Source of the DNA: an uncultured Porphyromonadaceae bacterium
GTDB taxonomy: Bacteria; Bacteroidota; Bacteroidia; Bacteroidales; Muribaculaceae
Direction of reading: 5' to 3'
NCBI GenBank assembly: GCA_900547825.1
Contig: URII01000029.1
Location: 1 to 28,749, forward strand
DNA length: 28,749 nucleotides
Below the pieces are notes generated by a model that saw only the letters and a program-made list of their open reading frames with translations, had not been told where the DNA came from and did no database searches. Positions 17,562 to 25,355 of the stretch are shown here, one piece after another. Position numbers and translations under genes: made by a program. The first letter of the stretch is position 1. Each line of letters begins with the position of its first letter.

Positions 17562-18557
17562 ATGAACCGGATAGATAAGGAAAAAACTTTATTGGTGACC
17601 GGAGCCGACGGCTTTATAGGGTCACACCTCGTTGAGCGCCTGTTGGCCCGGGGCTACCGTGTAAGAGCGCTGAGCCAGTATAATTCGTTCAATTACTGGG
17701 GATGGCTTGAAGGCATGGAGTCACCGCATCTGGAAGTGGTTACAGGCGATGTGCGCGATCCCAATTTCTGCCGTTCGATATGCCGCGATGTCGACACAGT
17801 GTTTCATCTTGCGGCGCTGATAGCCATTCCGTTCAGTTATGTGGCGCCCGACAGCTATGTTGACACCAACATCCGCGGCACTCTCAATATGTGTCAGGCT
17901 GCACGCGACTGCGGTGTGGGCCGTATAATAGTCACATCAACGAGCGAAGTATACGGCACGGCACGTTATGTGCCTATAGATGAGGCGCATCCGCGTCAGC
18001 CTCAGAGTCCTTACTCCGCCTCCAAGATAGGGGCTGACGCCATAGCCATGAGTTTTTACAACGCATTCGGGCTGCCGGTTGTCGTGGCCCGGCCGTTCAA
18101 TACCTATGGCCCCCGTCAGAGTGCACGTGCCATAATTCCTACAATAATCACCCAGATAGCAGGCGGATGCCGGGAAATAAAAGTGGGGGATCTGACACCC
18201 ACGCGCGATTTCAATTTTGTGGCTGACACAGCCGATGGGTTCATAGCCCTTGCCGAGGCTTCCGGAGTGGAGGGGCAGGAGCTTAACATAGCCACGGGCA
18301 CTGAGGTGACTATGCGTGAAACGCTTGAAACGATAGCACGGCTTATGGAGGCCGATGTAACTTATGTCACGGATCCCGAACGGCTGCGCCCTTCAGGCAG
18401 CGAAGTGTTCCGCCTTTGCGGCGACAGCTCGCGTATGCGCTCATTGACAGGATGGAAACCGGAATATTCGCTGGAACAAGGCCTGCGTGCCACCATCGAC
18501 TGGTTCACTGATCCTGATAATATTGCAAAATATAAAATCAATATATATAACCGATGA
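17562..18557 (+). CDS. legB: LegB-like NAD-dependent nucleotide-sugar 4,6-dehydratase
   Basis: This 331-residue extended SDR enzyme has a Rossmann site GADGFIG (14-20), catalytic STSEVYG and YSASK (Tyr151, Lys155). The stretches YNSFNYWGWLEG, HLAALIAIPFSY, FNTYGPRQSARAIIPTII and GDLTPTRDFNFVADTADGF are characteristic of the LegB group. LegB removes water from a UDP/GDP-linked GlcNAc at the first step toward legionaminic acid. The related QuiNAc/bacillosamine-type dehydratases are the main alternative. Its TGA overlaps the next gene's ATG (ATGA at 18554-18557), showing a tight operon. The aminotransferase, acetyltransferase and epimerase/hydrolase of the standard route are absent from this window. 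Confidence 0.82.
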   Translation: MNRIDKEKTLLVTGADGFIGSHLVERLLARGYRVRALSQYNSFNYWGWLEGMESPHLEVVTGDVRDPNFCRSICRDVDTVFHLAALIAIPFSYVAPDSYVDTNIRGTLNMCQAARDCGVGRIIVTSTSEVYGTARYVPIDEAHPRQPQSPYSASKIGADAIAMSFYNAFGLPVVVARPFNTYGPRQSARAIIPTIITQIAGGCREIKVGDLTPTRDFNFVADTADGFIALAEASGVEGQELNIATGTEVTMRETLETIARLMEADVTYVTDPERLRPSGSEVFRLCGDSSRMRSLTGWKPEYSLEQGLRATIDWFTDPDNIAKYKINIYNR

Positions 18558-19507
18558 ACCGAACCTGCAACATATTGTTTCTCGGAGGTGCCAAACGCGT
18601 TTCGGTGGCAAGGATGCTTATCGACGCCGGCAAGGAGATGGGTGTTGACGTCAATCTCTACAGCTATGAGATAGTGGAACGTCTTCCCATTGCGTGCGTG
18701 GCCAAGGTGATAGTAGGCAAACGCTGGCGTGATGCCGACATTTACGATGATCTTCACTCCGTGGTGGAGCGTTATGGAATAAATGTGATGATCCCGTTTG
18801 TGGATCATGCCGTGGCCATTGTGGCCGCTTACCGCCGTATGTATGGCGACGTATGGGCCCCTGTGGGGAGCGAGGACGTGGCCGAACGCATGTTCGACAA
18901 ATCGGCGGCGGCTGTGGCATTTGAAGAAGCCGGACTTCCTGTGCCGCGTACCCATCGTGTGGGCGAGCATCCGCATTTCCCCCTTATCGCCAAGCCCCGC
19001 CACGGCTCTGCCTCTCAGGGCATTGTGGTGATGGAAAATATGGCCCAGTACCAGTGCCTTACCCGTGTGCTTGACAATTATCTCGTGCAGGAATACATCG
19101 AAAACCGGCAGGAGTTTACACTTGACTGTTATGCTACAATGGACGGTGAGGTGCTTTGCACCGGGGCACGCCATAGGCTTGAGGTCACTGGCGGAGAAGT
19201 CACGCGTACGGTATCCGTTTCGGAACCCCGCATGGAGGAGGCCGCCCGCAAGGCTATCGTGGCTCTCGGACTGCGTGGCGCCGTCACCGTACAGTTCATG
19301 CGCGAGCCGTCAACCGGACGTGTGCTGATAATGGAGATCAACCCCCGGCTTGGCGGCGGGGTGGTTTGCACCATCCATGCCGGAGCGCCTATCCACCGTT
19401 ATATTATAGCGGAGGCTATGGGGCGCCGTGACCTGTTGGTTCCGGCCGAGGTGAAGCCAGGTGTAGAGATTGTGCGCTATCCTCAGGAGGTAGTTTTCGG
19501 TGATTGA
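18554..19507 (+). CDS. ATP-grasp enzyme, unknown substrate, in nonulosonate operon
   Basis: This 317-residue ATP-grasp protein has an N-terminal Rossmann-like preATP-grasp region (ILFLGGAKRVSVARMLIDAG). The ATP-binding lysine stretch is FPLIAKPRHGSASQGI, the hinge is YLVQEYIENRQEFTLDCY, and the metal-binding end is LIMEINPRLGGG. It resembles carbamoyl-phosphate-synthase-like or amino-acid-ligase-like members, which join a carboxylate to an amine via acyl phosphate. The substrate is not readable. Its place between legB and neuB, with overlaps or near-overlaps at both ends, suggests it modifies a nonulosonate precursor or a sugar N-substituent. That is inference. Alternatives are a ligase for an unrelated peptide or surface-sugar decoration. 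Confidence 0.75.
   Translation: MNRTCNILFLGGAKRVSVARMLIDAGKEMGVDVNLYSYEIVERLPIACVAKVIVGKRWRDADIYDDLHSVVERYGINVMIPFVDHAVAIVAAYRRMYGDVWAPVGSEDVAERMFDKSAAAVAFEEAGLPVPRTHRVGEHPHFPLIAKPRHGSASQGIVVMENMAQYQCLTRVLDNYLVQEYIENRQEFTLDCYATMDGEVLCTGARHRLEVTGGEVTRTVSVSEPRMEEAARKAIVALGLRGAVTVQFMREPSTGRVLIMEINPRLGGGVVCTIHAGAPIHRYIIAEAMGRRDLLVPAEVKPGVEIVRYPQEVVFGD
19485..19490 (+). promoter_or_regulatory. possible Shine-Dalgarno for the neuB gene
   Basis: AGGAGG lies 9 bases before a GTG (19500) and 21 before the ATG (19512). The spacing favours GTG, but the same bases encode Gln-Glu-Val of the ATP-grasp protein, and Bacteroidales rely little on such sites. The neuB start therefore stays undecided between the two codons. 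Confidence 0.35.
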
Positions 19508-19511
19508 AGTT

Positions 19512-20522
19512 ATGGCTGCTGACCGCATAATTATAATAGCCGAGGCCGGGGTGAACCATAACGGCGATTTTAGCACTGCATGCCGGATGATAGAGGTGGC
19601 CGCCAAGGCTGGGGCCGACTATGTGAAATTCCAGACGGCTGTGCCTGAACTCGTGATATCCGAATTCGCTCCCAAGGCCGAATATCAGAAAGAGACCACC
19701 GGCGCCGGTGAGTCGCAGCTCGACATGTGCCGGAAGATCCATCTCCCGCTTTCCGACTACCGCCGGCTTGCTGCATTGTGCCGTGAGGCCGGCATAGGAT
19801 TCATGTCGACCCCCTTCGATCTTGTGTCGGTTGATTGTCTTGCATCCATAGGCATGGACTATTGGAAAATCCCTTCGGGTGAAATTACCAATCTGCCTTA
19901 TCTGCGTAAGATAGGGGCGCGTGGCGAGCGTGTCATCCTCTCCACGGGCATGTCGACAATTGATGAGGTGGCAAGGGCTGTGGATACACTTTGTGAGAGC
20001 GGGACGCAGCGTTCCGACATCATTCTGCTGCATTGCACCACTCAGTATCCTACACCAATGGAGGCCGTCAACCTGCGGGCCATGGATGCGCTTGCAGCTC
20101 TCGGATGCGGTGCCGTGGGCTACAGCGACCATACAGTGGGTATCGAGGTGCCTGTGGCCGCTGCCGCATTAGGCGCCAAGGTAATAGAAAAGCATTTCAC
20201 GCTTGACAAGACCATGGAGGGGCCTGATCACAGGGCTTCGTTGGATCCTGCTGAACTGGAGGCCATGGTCAGAGCCGTGAGAAATGTCGAGAAGGCTCTC
20301 GGCTCGCCGGATAAGATTGTCACCGACGCCGAGCGTCCGAACATTGAGGTGGCCCGCAAAAGTATTGTTGCGGCTTGTGCCATAAAAGCAGGCGATGTTT
20401 TCACAGAGAGTAATATAACGGTGAAACGTCCCGGCAACGGCATATCCCCCATGCGGTGGGATGATGTGGTAGGGCGTGCAGCTCCGCGCGATTTTCTACC
20501 GGACGAACTCATAACCATATAA
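19512..20522 (+). CDS. neuB: N-acetylneuraminate/legionaminate-type synthase
   Basis: The enzyme condenses phosphoenolpyruvate with an N-acyl mannosamine-type sugar to a nine-carbon acid, either sialic or legionaminic. The 336-residue protein has a NeuB barrel with IIIIAEAGVNHNG, YVKFQTA, WKIPSGEITNLPYL, LLHCTTQYPTP, GYSDHTVG, and the KHFTLDKTMEGPDHRASL metal/PEP-binding region. A C-terminal SAF/antifreeze-like domain follows from about residue 280 (KSIVAACAIKAGDVFTESNI). The LegB-like gene in the operon favours the legionaminate synthase (LegI) reading, but sequence alone cannot decide. An ATG start at 19512 matches the usual short N-terminus. A GTG at 19500, 9 bases after AGGAGG (19485-19490) and overlapping the previous stop, is a credible alternative adding four residues. 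It ends in a strong hairpin. Confidence 0.88.
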   Translation: MAADRIIIIAEAGVNHNGDFSTACRMIEVAAKAGADYVKFQTAVPELVISEFAPKAEYQKETTGAGESQLDMCRKIHLPLSDYRRLAALCREAGIGFMSTPFDLVSVDCLASIGMDYWKIPSGEITNLPYLRKIGARGERVILSTGMSTIDEVARAVDTLCESGTQRSDIILLHCTTQYPTPMEAVNLRAMDALAALGCGAVGYSDHTVGIEVPVAAAALGAKVIEKHFTLDKTMEGPDHRASLDPAELEAMVRAVRNVEKALGSPDKIVTDAERPNIEVARKSIVAACAIKAGDVFTESNITVKRPGNGISPMRWDDVVGRAAPRDFLPDELITI

Positions 20523-20558
20523 CAATAACAGGCGGTGAATACCGCCTGTTATTGTTAT
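20519..20558. terminator. perfect 18-bp hairpin, convergent terminator
   Basis: Bases 20519-20536 and 20541-20558 are perfect reverse complements around the 4-base loop GAAT, with a GC-rich upper stem and an A/T-rich lower stem. The neuB stop (TAA, 20520-20522) is within the left arm. On the plus strand the lower right arm ends in ATTGTTAT rather than a pure T run. It lies 9 bases before the stop of the opposing MBL gene and could block both transcripts. Confidence 0.85.
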
Positions 20559-20567
20559 ACGTGGTGG

Positions 20568-21290
20568 TCATTCCACGGTGACTGAGCTGCCGGGAGTGTG
20601 GAGGCAGTGGGGCTGTGTGGGGGAGTTCTCAGGCACATATAGGTCAAAGTCGCACGCCTCCTTATAGTCGTGGCCGAAGTGCATGGGGAAGAAGTTCCGT
20701 ACTTTTATTTTCGACAGGAATATTGAGGCACCTTCGGCATAGCCGTTGCCCTGACGGTTGTCGACAGGAAACATGGCCACATCTATGTTATCGACTTCTG
20801 AGGCTATACGGTTCACGATTACATCGAAAGCATTGCGGGCTTCTTTTATCTCGCGTTGTGTCGACTCTTCCTTCCATTGCCACAGGTTCAGATCACCCGC
20901 ATGGAAGATTGTCTCGCCCGAGGATGTGGTCACAAGGAATGACACCCCTTTGTCGGTGGAGCCGTAGGCGGTTACCTTTATTCCGCCGGGAAGATCCTCC
21001 ACGCGGTCGCCTGCGCTCATGCCTGCCACTGCGAGTGTTGAGGGTATGCGCATGGCCTTGACATCGTTTGATATAACATATGTGCGGTTATGGTTCTGGG
21101 CCATTTCGAATATGCCCGGATTGAAGTGGTCGTTATGGCTGTGGCTTACAAAGAATATTACCGGAAGCTGAGGGTTGGCGTCAAGCGCTTTGGGCAGGGC
21201 GTGGGCCGGATCGTTCAGATAGTCGAAAACCAATAATGCGTCAGGGAGGGTCACTATAAACCCGCTATGGCTGAGATAGGTTACTTTCAT
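20568..21290 (-). CDS. MBL-fold metallo-hydrolase (UlaG-like)
   Basis: This 240-residue metallo-beta-lactamase-fold protein has the zinc motif HSHNDH, and further ligands are supplied by FHAGDLNLW and PMHFGHDY. The short opening MKVTYLSHSGFIV is typical of the UlaG/L-ascorbate-lactonase-like branch of the superfamily. Real substrates of this branch in Bacteroidetes are mostly unknown, so I give no specific reaction. ATG 21290 was chosen. The frame extends to 21335, but the added 15 residues lie in a short AT-rich region with an inverted repeat that overlaps the ATG. It sits 63 bases downstream of the antiporter gene on the same strand and may be co-transcribed with it. Confidence 0.8.
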   Translation of the reverse strand: MKVTYLSHSGFIVTLPDALLVFDYLNDPAHALPKALDANPQLPVIFFVSHSHNDHFNPGIFEMAQNHNRTYVISNDVKAMRIPSTLAVAGMSAGDRVEDLPGGIKVTAYGSTDKGVSFLVTTSSGETIFHAGDLNLWQWKEESTQREIKEARNAFDVIVNRIASEVDNIDVAMFPVDNRQGNGYAEGASIFLSKIKVRNFFPMHFGHDYKEACDFDLYVPENSPTQPHCLHTPGSSVTVE

Positions 21291-21326
21291 AATAGAATAA
21301 GTTTTGAATATGTTTGATTCTATTAT
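21289..21326. repeat. 10-bp inverted repeat overlapping the MBL start codon
   Basis: ATAATAGAAT (21289-21298) and ATTCTATTAT (21317-21326) are perfect inverted repeats 18 bases apart. The first arm covers two bases of the minus-strand ATG. In RNA this would be a weak A/U hairpin over the start site. As DNA it could be a repressor site. Either role is inferred. Confidence 0.45.
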
Positions 21327-21353
21327 GGAGAACAACCTCGACGGCCCCCGGGT

Positions 21354-23489
21354 TCAAAGGTCAATGCGTGGTGTGGAGGAATGCCGGGGTGTTAGTGCGC
21401 GCACAGCACGGCGCACGAGAGTCCACAGCGGCGATGGGTCGGAGCGCATGTCGGTGGTCATGGTCTCGGCCATTGTGGGTATCACGGGATCGGCGCCGAA
21501 CTGTTCAGGATAGAGCACTATCAGGTTGTTGCCTGCAAAATATTTGTGCAGGAATTCGGGCAGCTGGTCCATGTCGGCCTCGAACGACACGGCCGAACGG
21601 CGTGAGCCTACTATTATGAAGAGGTCGTCGGGCTGGATCTTGTTGGCGAGCATCACGAAATCGTCCCATCGCCCGGCTTGCCGGAATTCGCGGTTTATGC
21701 CGTAGCGGTTGTGGGCGAGGACGCTACGGATGGCCACTCCGGTGGCATCGGACGCGCAGAATATCACCCGGCAGCCGATCTGGCGCGTAAGGTTGCCTAT
21801 GGCGCATACCCAGCTTACGAAGCCTGTTTCGAATTCGGCTTTGTCGGGCACGGACACCACTATGCGGGTCACGGTGTTTATCGGTATGAAGCAGCGTGAT
21901 ATCACCACCATACGGTTGGATGTGCGCAACAGCTGTTCTATCTTTGATCCGAAGAATGTGTCGATCACTCCCTGACGCCGGTGTAGTCCGATAAAGAGGT
22001 TGGATATGTCACGTTCCTCCATGGTGTTGAGCAGCCCTGTCACAAAGTTGTAGTCATAGCGCTCTATGGGTATGACCCGGGTGTCGGTGGCTGCCCCTGC
22101 CTGTTCGGCCACATCGAGCGAATTACGTCCTATGGCGCGTGATGATGGTGTGTTGTCGTTACGCACATGCAGGGCATACAGTTTGCCTGACCGCGGGCCT
22201 TCGTTGCGCATTAACACGGCAAGATCCACCAGCGCCTTGGCGTTTTCAGGCGAACCTACCGATATAAGTGTGTGGGATGAGGCATGATGGCGGGTGTCGC
22301 TCTCTACCGGTGTCTCGGCTGCCTTGCGTTGTACGAGGCCGCGGGCGGCGCGCCCTGTTCCGAGCGACGACACGGTGCATGTAACGAGGATCATGAGCAC
22401 CGTTGCATTAAGTATCTCCTCGCCGAAAAGTCCGGTTTTAAGGCCCACCATCACTACCGCAAGGGCCACGGCTGTATGGGCGTTTGAGAGCTGGTACATC
22501 ACCGACCGGTCAAGCGCCGTCAGCCGGAAGATACGCTGGGCGGCGTAGGCGGCTATCCATTTTGTGAGCATGGCCACACCGCACATTACGGCTGCGATAT
22601 ATAATGTATGGCTTCCGGCGGCTATGCTCCCTACATTGATAAGCATTCCCACACCGATCAGGAAGTAGGGGATGAAGATGGCATTTCCGGCAAATTCGAT
22701 CTTGCCCATAAGGGATGAGCGGGTAGGGATATAGCGGTTGAGGGTAAGCCCGGCGAAGAATGCGCCGAACACAGCTTCGATCCCTGCCGCCAAAGCACCT
22801 TGGGCTGCAATGAACATCATGGCAAGCACATAGATGAAGCGGGTCACATCGTCATGGTAGCGCTTGAAGAAATAGCGTGTGAGCCGGGGGTAAAGTACTG
22901 CTGTTATCACACAGAAAGCTATCAGGTAACCAAGCAGCCGTAATGTCATTAACCATGAGAATTCTCCGTTGTCGACAATGTCCACAACCCCGGCAAGCAC
23001 TATCAGGGAACCGAGTACGGTGATTATGGTACCTGCCACAGCGATTATCACAGCCGGAGTCTTGGTCAGTCCGAACCGGGAAATTATCGGGTAGCCTATC
23101 AGGGTATGGGCGGCAAACATCGATGCCATAAGTATTGCCGTCAGTGTGTCAAGCTTCAGGAGTAGGCTTACAGCGAATGCGCCGGCAAGCAAGGGAATGA
23201 AGAATGTGAGCGCCCCGAAAGCCATCCCTTTGTTGAGATTTTTCTTGAGGTGGTACATGTCGATCTCTATGCCCGCAAGGAACATGAGATACAGTATGCC
23301 TACCTGTCCGAACACTTCGAAACCTGCGTCACGGGCCAATAGGTTCAGTCCATGCGGACCTACTATCACCCCTCCCGCTATAAGACCTATTATATGCGGG
23401 ATTTTAAACCTGTTGAGCAGCAGCGGTGCCAGCAGAATGATCAGCAGTACCGTCAGGAATATGGCTACCGGCGAGGTTACAAGGGGCAT
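21354..23489 (-). CDS. CPA2-type cation/proton antiporter with USP-like cytoplasmic tail
   Basis: This 711-residue inner-membrane protein consists of an N-terminal Na+/H+ exchanger domain (about residues 1-395) with some twelve helices. Family-like segments are IPHIIGLIAGGVIVGPHGLNLL, FLAGIEIDMYHLKKN, MFAAHTLIGYPIISRFG and EAVFGAFFAGLTLNRYIP. The remaining ~300 hydrophilic residues look like two universal-stress-protein-like units (HTLISVGSPENAKALVDLA onward, and TRIVVSVPDKAEFETGF onward). Such tails may regulate transport by nucleotide binding. Ion specificity (Na+ or K+) cannot be read. It begins 20 bases after the asd stop, so it is probably transcribed from the asd promoter. The product starts cleanly with MPLVTSPVAIFL before the first helix. 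Confidence 0.87.
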   Translation of the reverse strand: MPLVTSPVAIFLTVLLIILLAPLLLNRFKIPHIIGLIAGGVIVGPHGLNLLARDAGFEVFGQVGILYLMFLAGIEIDMYHLKKNLNKGMAFGALTFFIPLLAGAFAVSLLLKLDTLTAILMASMFAAHTLIGYPIISRFGLTKTPAVIIAVAGTIITVLGSLIVLAGVVDIVDNGEFSWLMTLRLLGYLIAFCVITAVLYPRLTRYFFKRYHDDVTRFIYVLAMMFIAAQGALAAGIEAVFGAFFAGLTLNRYIPTRSSLMGKIEFAGNAIFIPYFLIGVGMLINVGSIAAGSHTLYIAAVMCGVAMLTKWIAAYAAQRIFRLTALDRSVMYQLSNAHTAVALAVVMVGLKTGLFGEEILNATVLMILVTCTVSSLGTGRAARGLVQRKAAETPVESDTRHHASSHTLISVGSPENAKALVDLAVLMRNEGPRSGKLYALHVRNDNTPSSRAIGRNSLDVAEQAGAATDTRVIPIERYDYNFVTGLLNTMEERDISNLFIGLHRRQGVIDTFFGSKIEQLLRTSNRMVVISRCFIPINTVTRIVVSVPDKAEFETGFVSWVCAIGNLTRQIGCRVIFCASDATGVAIRSVLAHNRYGINREFRQAGRWDDFVMLANKIQPDDLFIIVGSRRSAVSFEADMDQLPEFLHKYFAGNNLIVLYPEQFGADPVIPTMAETMTTDMRSDPSPLWTLVRRAVRALTPRHSSTPRIDL

Positions 23490-23509
23490 CGGCGGAATGT
23501 CCTGGGAGG

Positions 23510-24520
23510 TTAATGTTTTCGGGCTATTATATACTGCGCTATCTGTACGGCATTGAGGGCCGCGCCTTTCTTTATCTGGTCACCTACTATCCAGAATGCG
23601 AGAGTCGACGGATCAGCCACATCGCGGCGTATGCGTCCCACATACACATCGTCCTCTCCGGCCACGAACAGGGGCATAGGATAGGTTTTCGATGCGGGTT
23701 CGTCAAGCAGTTTGACACCAGGAGCGGATGCAAATGCTTTACGGGCGTCGGCAACGGACACCGGCTGGGATGTGGTTACCCACACGGCTTCGGAATGAGC
23801 ACGCATCACGGGCACTCTGACGCATGTGGTGGAGACGTTCAGATCCGGGGTATGCATGATTTTCCGTGTTTCGTGGAAGGTCTTCATTTCTTCCTTGGTG
23901 TAGTCGTTGTCAAGGAATACATCGATGTGGGGGATCACATTATAGGCCAGCTGATAGGCGAATTTATCCACTGTGACATCCTCACCATTTGCTATGGCCG
24001 CGTGCTGTGCCGTAAGCTCATCCATGGCTGCGGCGCCTGCGCCGCTTGCTGCCTGATATGTGGCCATCCTCACACTGGTTATCGGTGAGATGTCATTGAT
24101 AGGCTTGAGGGCAAGCACGAGGATTATGGTGGTGCAGTTGGGGTTGGCTATTATGCCGCGCGGGGCGTTGAACGCGTCGTCACCGTTGACTTCAGGCACC
24201 ACAAGAGGCACATCGCTGTCCATGCGGAAAGCACTGGAGTTATCTATCATTATAGCTCCGGAGGATGTGATCACATCGGCATACTCGCGTGAGGTTCCGG
24301 CGCCTGCGGAAGTGAAGGCAAAGTCCACGTCCTCAAACTGTGACGGATCGTGAGTGAGTTCCTTTACAGTAATTTCCTTGTCCCGGAACATATATTTGCG
24401 TCCGGCGCTGCGTTTTGATCCGAAAAGGAGGAGTTCGTCAACCGGGAAATTCTGTTCGTCAAGTACCCGGAGAAGTTCCTGTCCTACGGCGCCGCTTGCG
24501 CCAACTATGGCTATTTTCAT
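23510..24520 (-). CDS. asd: aspartate-semialdehyde dehydrogenase
   Basis: Asd reduces aspartyl phosphate to aspartate semialdehyde using NADPH, feeding lysine/diaminopimelate, threonine and methionine synthesis. The 336-residue protein has the NADP-binding loop GASGAVGQELL (residues 7-17), the nucleophilic Cys129 in NPNCTTI, the acid/base His242 in RVPVMRAHSEAV, and the expected full length. Its own -7 box (TAATTTTG) lies 42-49 bases upstream of the ATG at 24520. The antiporter gene follows after 20 bases and no terminator. Confidence 0.96.
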   Translation of the reverse strand: MKIAIVGASGAVGQELLRVLDEQNFPVDELLLFGSKRSAGRKYMFRDKEITVKELTHDPSQFEDVDFAFTSAGAGTSREYADVITSSGAIMIDNSSAFRMDSDVPLVVPEVNGDDAFNAPRGIIANPNCTTIILVLALKPINDISPITSVRMATYQAASGAGAAAMDELTAQHAAIANGEDVTVDKFAYQLAYNVIPHIDVFLDNDYTKEEMKTFHETRKIMHTPDLNVSTTCVRVPVMRAHSEAVWVTTSQPVSVADARKAFASAPGVKLLDEPASKTYPMPLFVAGEDDVYVGRIRRDVADPSTLAFWIVGDQIKKGAALNAVQIAQYIIARKH

Positions 24521-24561
24521 ATCAGTATTCGCTTAGGAAATGTCAATACGGTTTTGAAATG

Positions 24562-24569
24562 CAAAATTA
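24562..24569 (-). promoter_or_regulatory. -7 promoter box of asd
   Basis: Read on the minus strand, TAATTTTG followed by CA fits TAnnTTTG exactly. Predicted transcription starts near 24555, a leader of about 35 bases. It lies just past the stop codon of the upstream MBL gene, so asd can be expressed apart from the operon above it. No clear -33 is seen. Confidence 0.65.
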
Positions 24570-24575
24570 CTAAAA

Positions 24576-25355
24576 TCAGACGATATCCACAACCTGCCCG
24601 TCATAGGCCATTTTCACTCCTTCAGGAAGCATGGCGCTAACTTCGCTGTGCAGCCCTATGGTGTGGGCCGCATGGGTGAGTATCGCGCGGCGAGGCTCTA
24701 TCCTGTCTATCACGGCAAGGGCTTCCGAAAGGCTCTGGTGGGAATGGTGGGGCTTGATGCGCAGGGCGTTGATGACGAGTGTGTCAACCCCCTTGAGTAG
24801 CTTGACGGAAGCATCGGTAAGAGCCTTGCAATCGGTTATATAGGCCGCTTTGCCCATCCTGTAACCGAGGATCGGAAACTTGCCGTGCATCACTTCTATG
24901 GGCATTATCTCCACATCTCCTATGGTGAACGGTGAGCCGGGAGTGAGGGTGTGCATGTCGAATCCCGGCACTCCGGGATACGGTATCTCCTTGAAACAAT
25001 AAGGTATGCGCTCATGGAGGTCGTGATTCACCTCGGCCGAGCAATATACCGGCATTTTGGCGCTTTCCATGCGGTAGCAGTAGGGCCGGAGGTCATCGAT
25101 CCCGCCCACATGGTCGTAGTGGCTGTGGGTCACCAGCACCGCATCGATACGCTTTATGTTGTATGCCAAGGTCTGCATCCGTAAGTCGGGGCCGCAGTCT
25201 ATCAGCAGGGATGTATTGCCGGTTTCAAATAATGCTGAGGCCCGCATGCGTTTGTCGTGCGGATCGGTCGAGGTGCATACCGGGCAGGTGCATAGCGATA
25301 CTGGCACACCGGTGGATGTTCCCGAGCCGAGTATTGTGAGTCGGATGTGGCTCAT
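24576..25355 (-). CDS. PhnP-like MBL-fold metal-dependent hydrolase
   Basis: This 259-residue metallo-beta-lactamase-fold protein opens with LTILGSGTSTGVP and a CTCPVC pair. It has the zinc motif THSHYDHVGG followed by IDDLRPY, then VMHGKFPILGYRMG and ITDCKAL, the pattern of the PhnP/phosphodiesterase-like branch. The best-known member cleaves cyclic phosphoribosyl phosphate in phosphonate use, but no phosphonate genes are near, so the substrate here is open. ATG 25355 was chosen because the product then starts right at the conserved first strand. The open frame to 25538 runs through the upstream gene. ATGA (25352-25355) couples it to the lipoprotein gene. Confidence 0.85.
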   Translation of the reverse strand: MSHIRLTILGSGTSTGVPVSLCTCPVCTSTDPHDKRMRASALFETGNTSLLIDCGPDLRMQTLAYNIKRIDAVLVTHSHYDHVGGIDDLRPYCYRMESAKMPVYCSAEVNHDLHERIPYCFKEIPYPGVPGFDMHTLTPGSPFTIGDVEIMPIEVMHGKFPILGYRMGKAAYITDCKALTDASVKLLKGVDTLVINALRIKPHHSHQSLSEALAVIDRIEPRRAILTHAAHTIGLHSEVSAMLPEGVKMAYDGQVVDIV

